Shown: positions 63,633-64,000 of the stretch, piece by piece
How the letters are laid out: every line of letters starts with the position of its first letter
Numbering within the stretch: the stretch's first letter is position 1
Assembly: GCF_019904255.1 (NCBI RefSeq)
Contig: NZ_CP063203.1
Span: 248,001 to 312,000 of the forward strand
Origin: Marixanthomonas sp. SCSIO 43207
GTDB lineage: Bacteria; Bacteroidota; Bacteroidia; Flavobacteriales; Flavobacteriaceae
DNA: 64,000 bases
Reading direction: 5' to 3'
The notes under the pieces: generated by a model
What the model saw: only the letters and a program-made list of their open reading frames with translations
The model's database searches: none
Told to the model about the DNA's origin: nothing
Translations under genes and position numbers: made by a program

Positions 63633-63651
63633 GATTACCAGAGTGGTAATC
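63633..63651 (+). promoter_or_regulatory. Stem-loop at the 5' end of the rpsO leader
   Basis: A perfect 8-bp inverted repeat, GATTACCA with TGGTAATC, has a 3-base GAG loop. It lies directly after the -7 box, so the mRNA probably begins with this hairpin. It may protect the 5' end or take part in S15 autoregulation, which in other bacteria uses leader structures. There is no U-tract, so it is not a terminator. Confidence 0.5.
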
Positions 63652-63682
63652 TGTACATAAAAATCATTTTAATAATATTGGC

Positions 63683-63952
63683 ATGTATTTAACCAAAGAA
63701 GAAAAAGAAAAATTATTTAAAAAACACGGTAAGTCTGAAAAAGACACGGGTTCTACAGAAGGTCAGATTGCACTTTTCACTAAGCGTATTGACCACCTTT
63801 CAAAACATTTAAAAAACAACCAAAAAGACTTCAATACAGAGCGCTCTTTGGTAAAAATGGTAGGTAAGCGTAGATCACTTCTTGATTATCTTATGAAAAA
63901 AGATATCATGAGATATCGTGCAATAGTTAAAGAATTAGGATTACGTAAATAA
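63683..63952 (+). CDS. rpsO: 30S ribosomal protein S15
   Basis: An 89-residue primary 16S rRNA-binding protein of the 30S platform. Full length and highly conserved: TGSTEGQIALFTKRIDHLSK, then HLKNNQKDFNTERSLVKMVG, KRRSLLDYL and RYRAIVKELGLRK. It is preceded by a 56-base leader with a 5' stem-loop and followed by a strong terminator, so it is monocistronic here; pnp, its usual neighbour, would lie beyond the terminator and is outside the window. Confidence 0.98.
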   Translation: MYLTKEEKEKLFKKHGKSEKDTGSTEGQIALFTKRIDHLSKHLKNNQKDFNTERSLVKMVGKRRSLLDYLMKKDIMRYRAIVKELGLRK

Positions 63953-63957
63953 TTTTT

Positions 63958-63982
63958 AAGGGGCTTTTTTAGCCCCTTTTTA
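63958..63982 (+). terminator. Intrinsic terminator of rpsO
   Basis: The stem AAGGGGCT (63958-63965) with AGCCCCTT (63971-63978) has a TTTTT loop and continues into a T-run. Confidence 0.92.
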
Positions 63983-64000
63983 AGTTTCAGACGTTAAATT

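Noticed and set aside
1-64000. CRISPR arrays, insertion sequences, prophage, integrons, rRNA
   Set aside because: No repeated spacer arrays, transposase, integrase or phage structural genes and no rRNA-like sequence were recognised on either strand.

Overview
The window is AT-rich, densely coded chromosomal DNA from a marine-type Flavobacteriaceae bacterium (Bacteroidota). The genes that point there are a Na+-translocating NQR operon, type IX secretion (T9SS) parts (PorT, the DUF5103 plug protein, a TamL lipoprotein) with T9SS-sorted cargo, lipoproteins, a TonB receptor, DUF3667 and HYC_CC_PP family proteins. Promoters fit the Bacteroidota -7 consensus TAnnTTTG. I see no IS element, phage, CRISPR array, tRNA or rRNA. 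No genus can be named from this sequence alone.

Left part (1-10200): after a truncated gene at the edge comes a tryptophan/kynurenine catabolic cluster: kynureninase, kynurenine 3-monooxygenase, a RidA-type 2-aminomuconate deaminase candidate, a small membrane protein, an esterase, a 2-aminomuconate semialdehyde dehydrogenase, (lipoate ligase on the other strand), an atypical SDR, ACMS decarboxylase and an O-methyltransferase. Together they would take kynurenine to 4-oxalocrotonate, but the 3-hydroxyanthranilate dioxygenase that should join the two halves is not in the window. 10200-26300 holds envelope and housekeeping genes: subtilase lipoprotein, PAP2 phosphatase, TatA-like protein, M1, M15, M48 and S51 peptidases, an OafA-type acyltransferase, gpmI, a thioredoxin-like lipoprotein, and map.

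Middle (26300-41850): apbE and a small NQR-linked gene, a 1381-aa T9SS-sorted beta-propeller protein, then nqrFEDCBA, all on the minus strand. ApbE attaches the FMN groups of NqrB and NqrC, so the propeller gene with its own promoter and terminator splits a functional unit. The T9SS plug protein gene diverges from nqrA.

Right part (41850-64000): pruA, then a head-to-head junction at about 44777 between two 5'-truncated genes (an Omp28-like thioredoxin-fold protein on minus, a T9SS-sorted protein on plus), which is the strongest structural anomaly here. Next come a Nudix hydrolase, rsmG, a desaturase, an aminotransferase, purT, trkH/trkA, menG(ubiE)-porT, trmH/tamL, fbaA-accD, a metal-handling cassette (HMA protein, TonB receptor, HYC_CC_PP protein) in which each protein carries a Cys-Cys pair, and rpsO with a stem-loop at the expected 5' end of its transcript.
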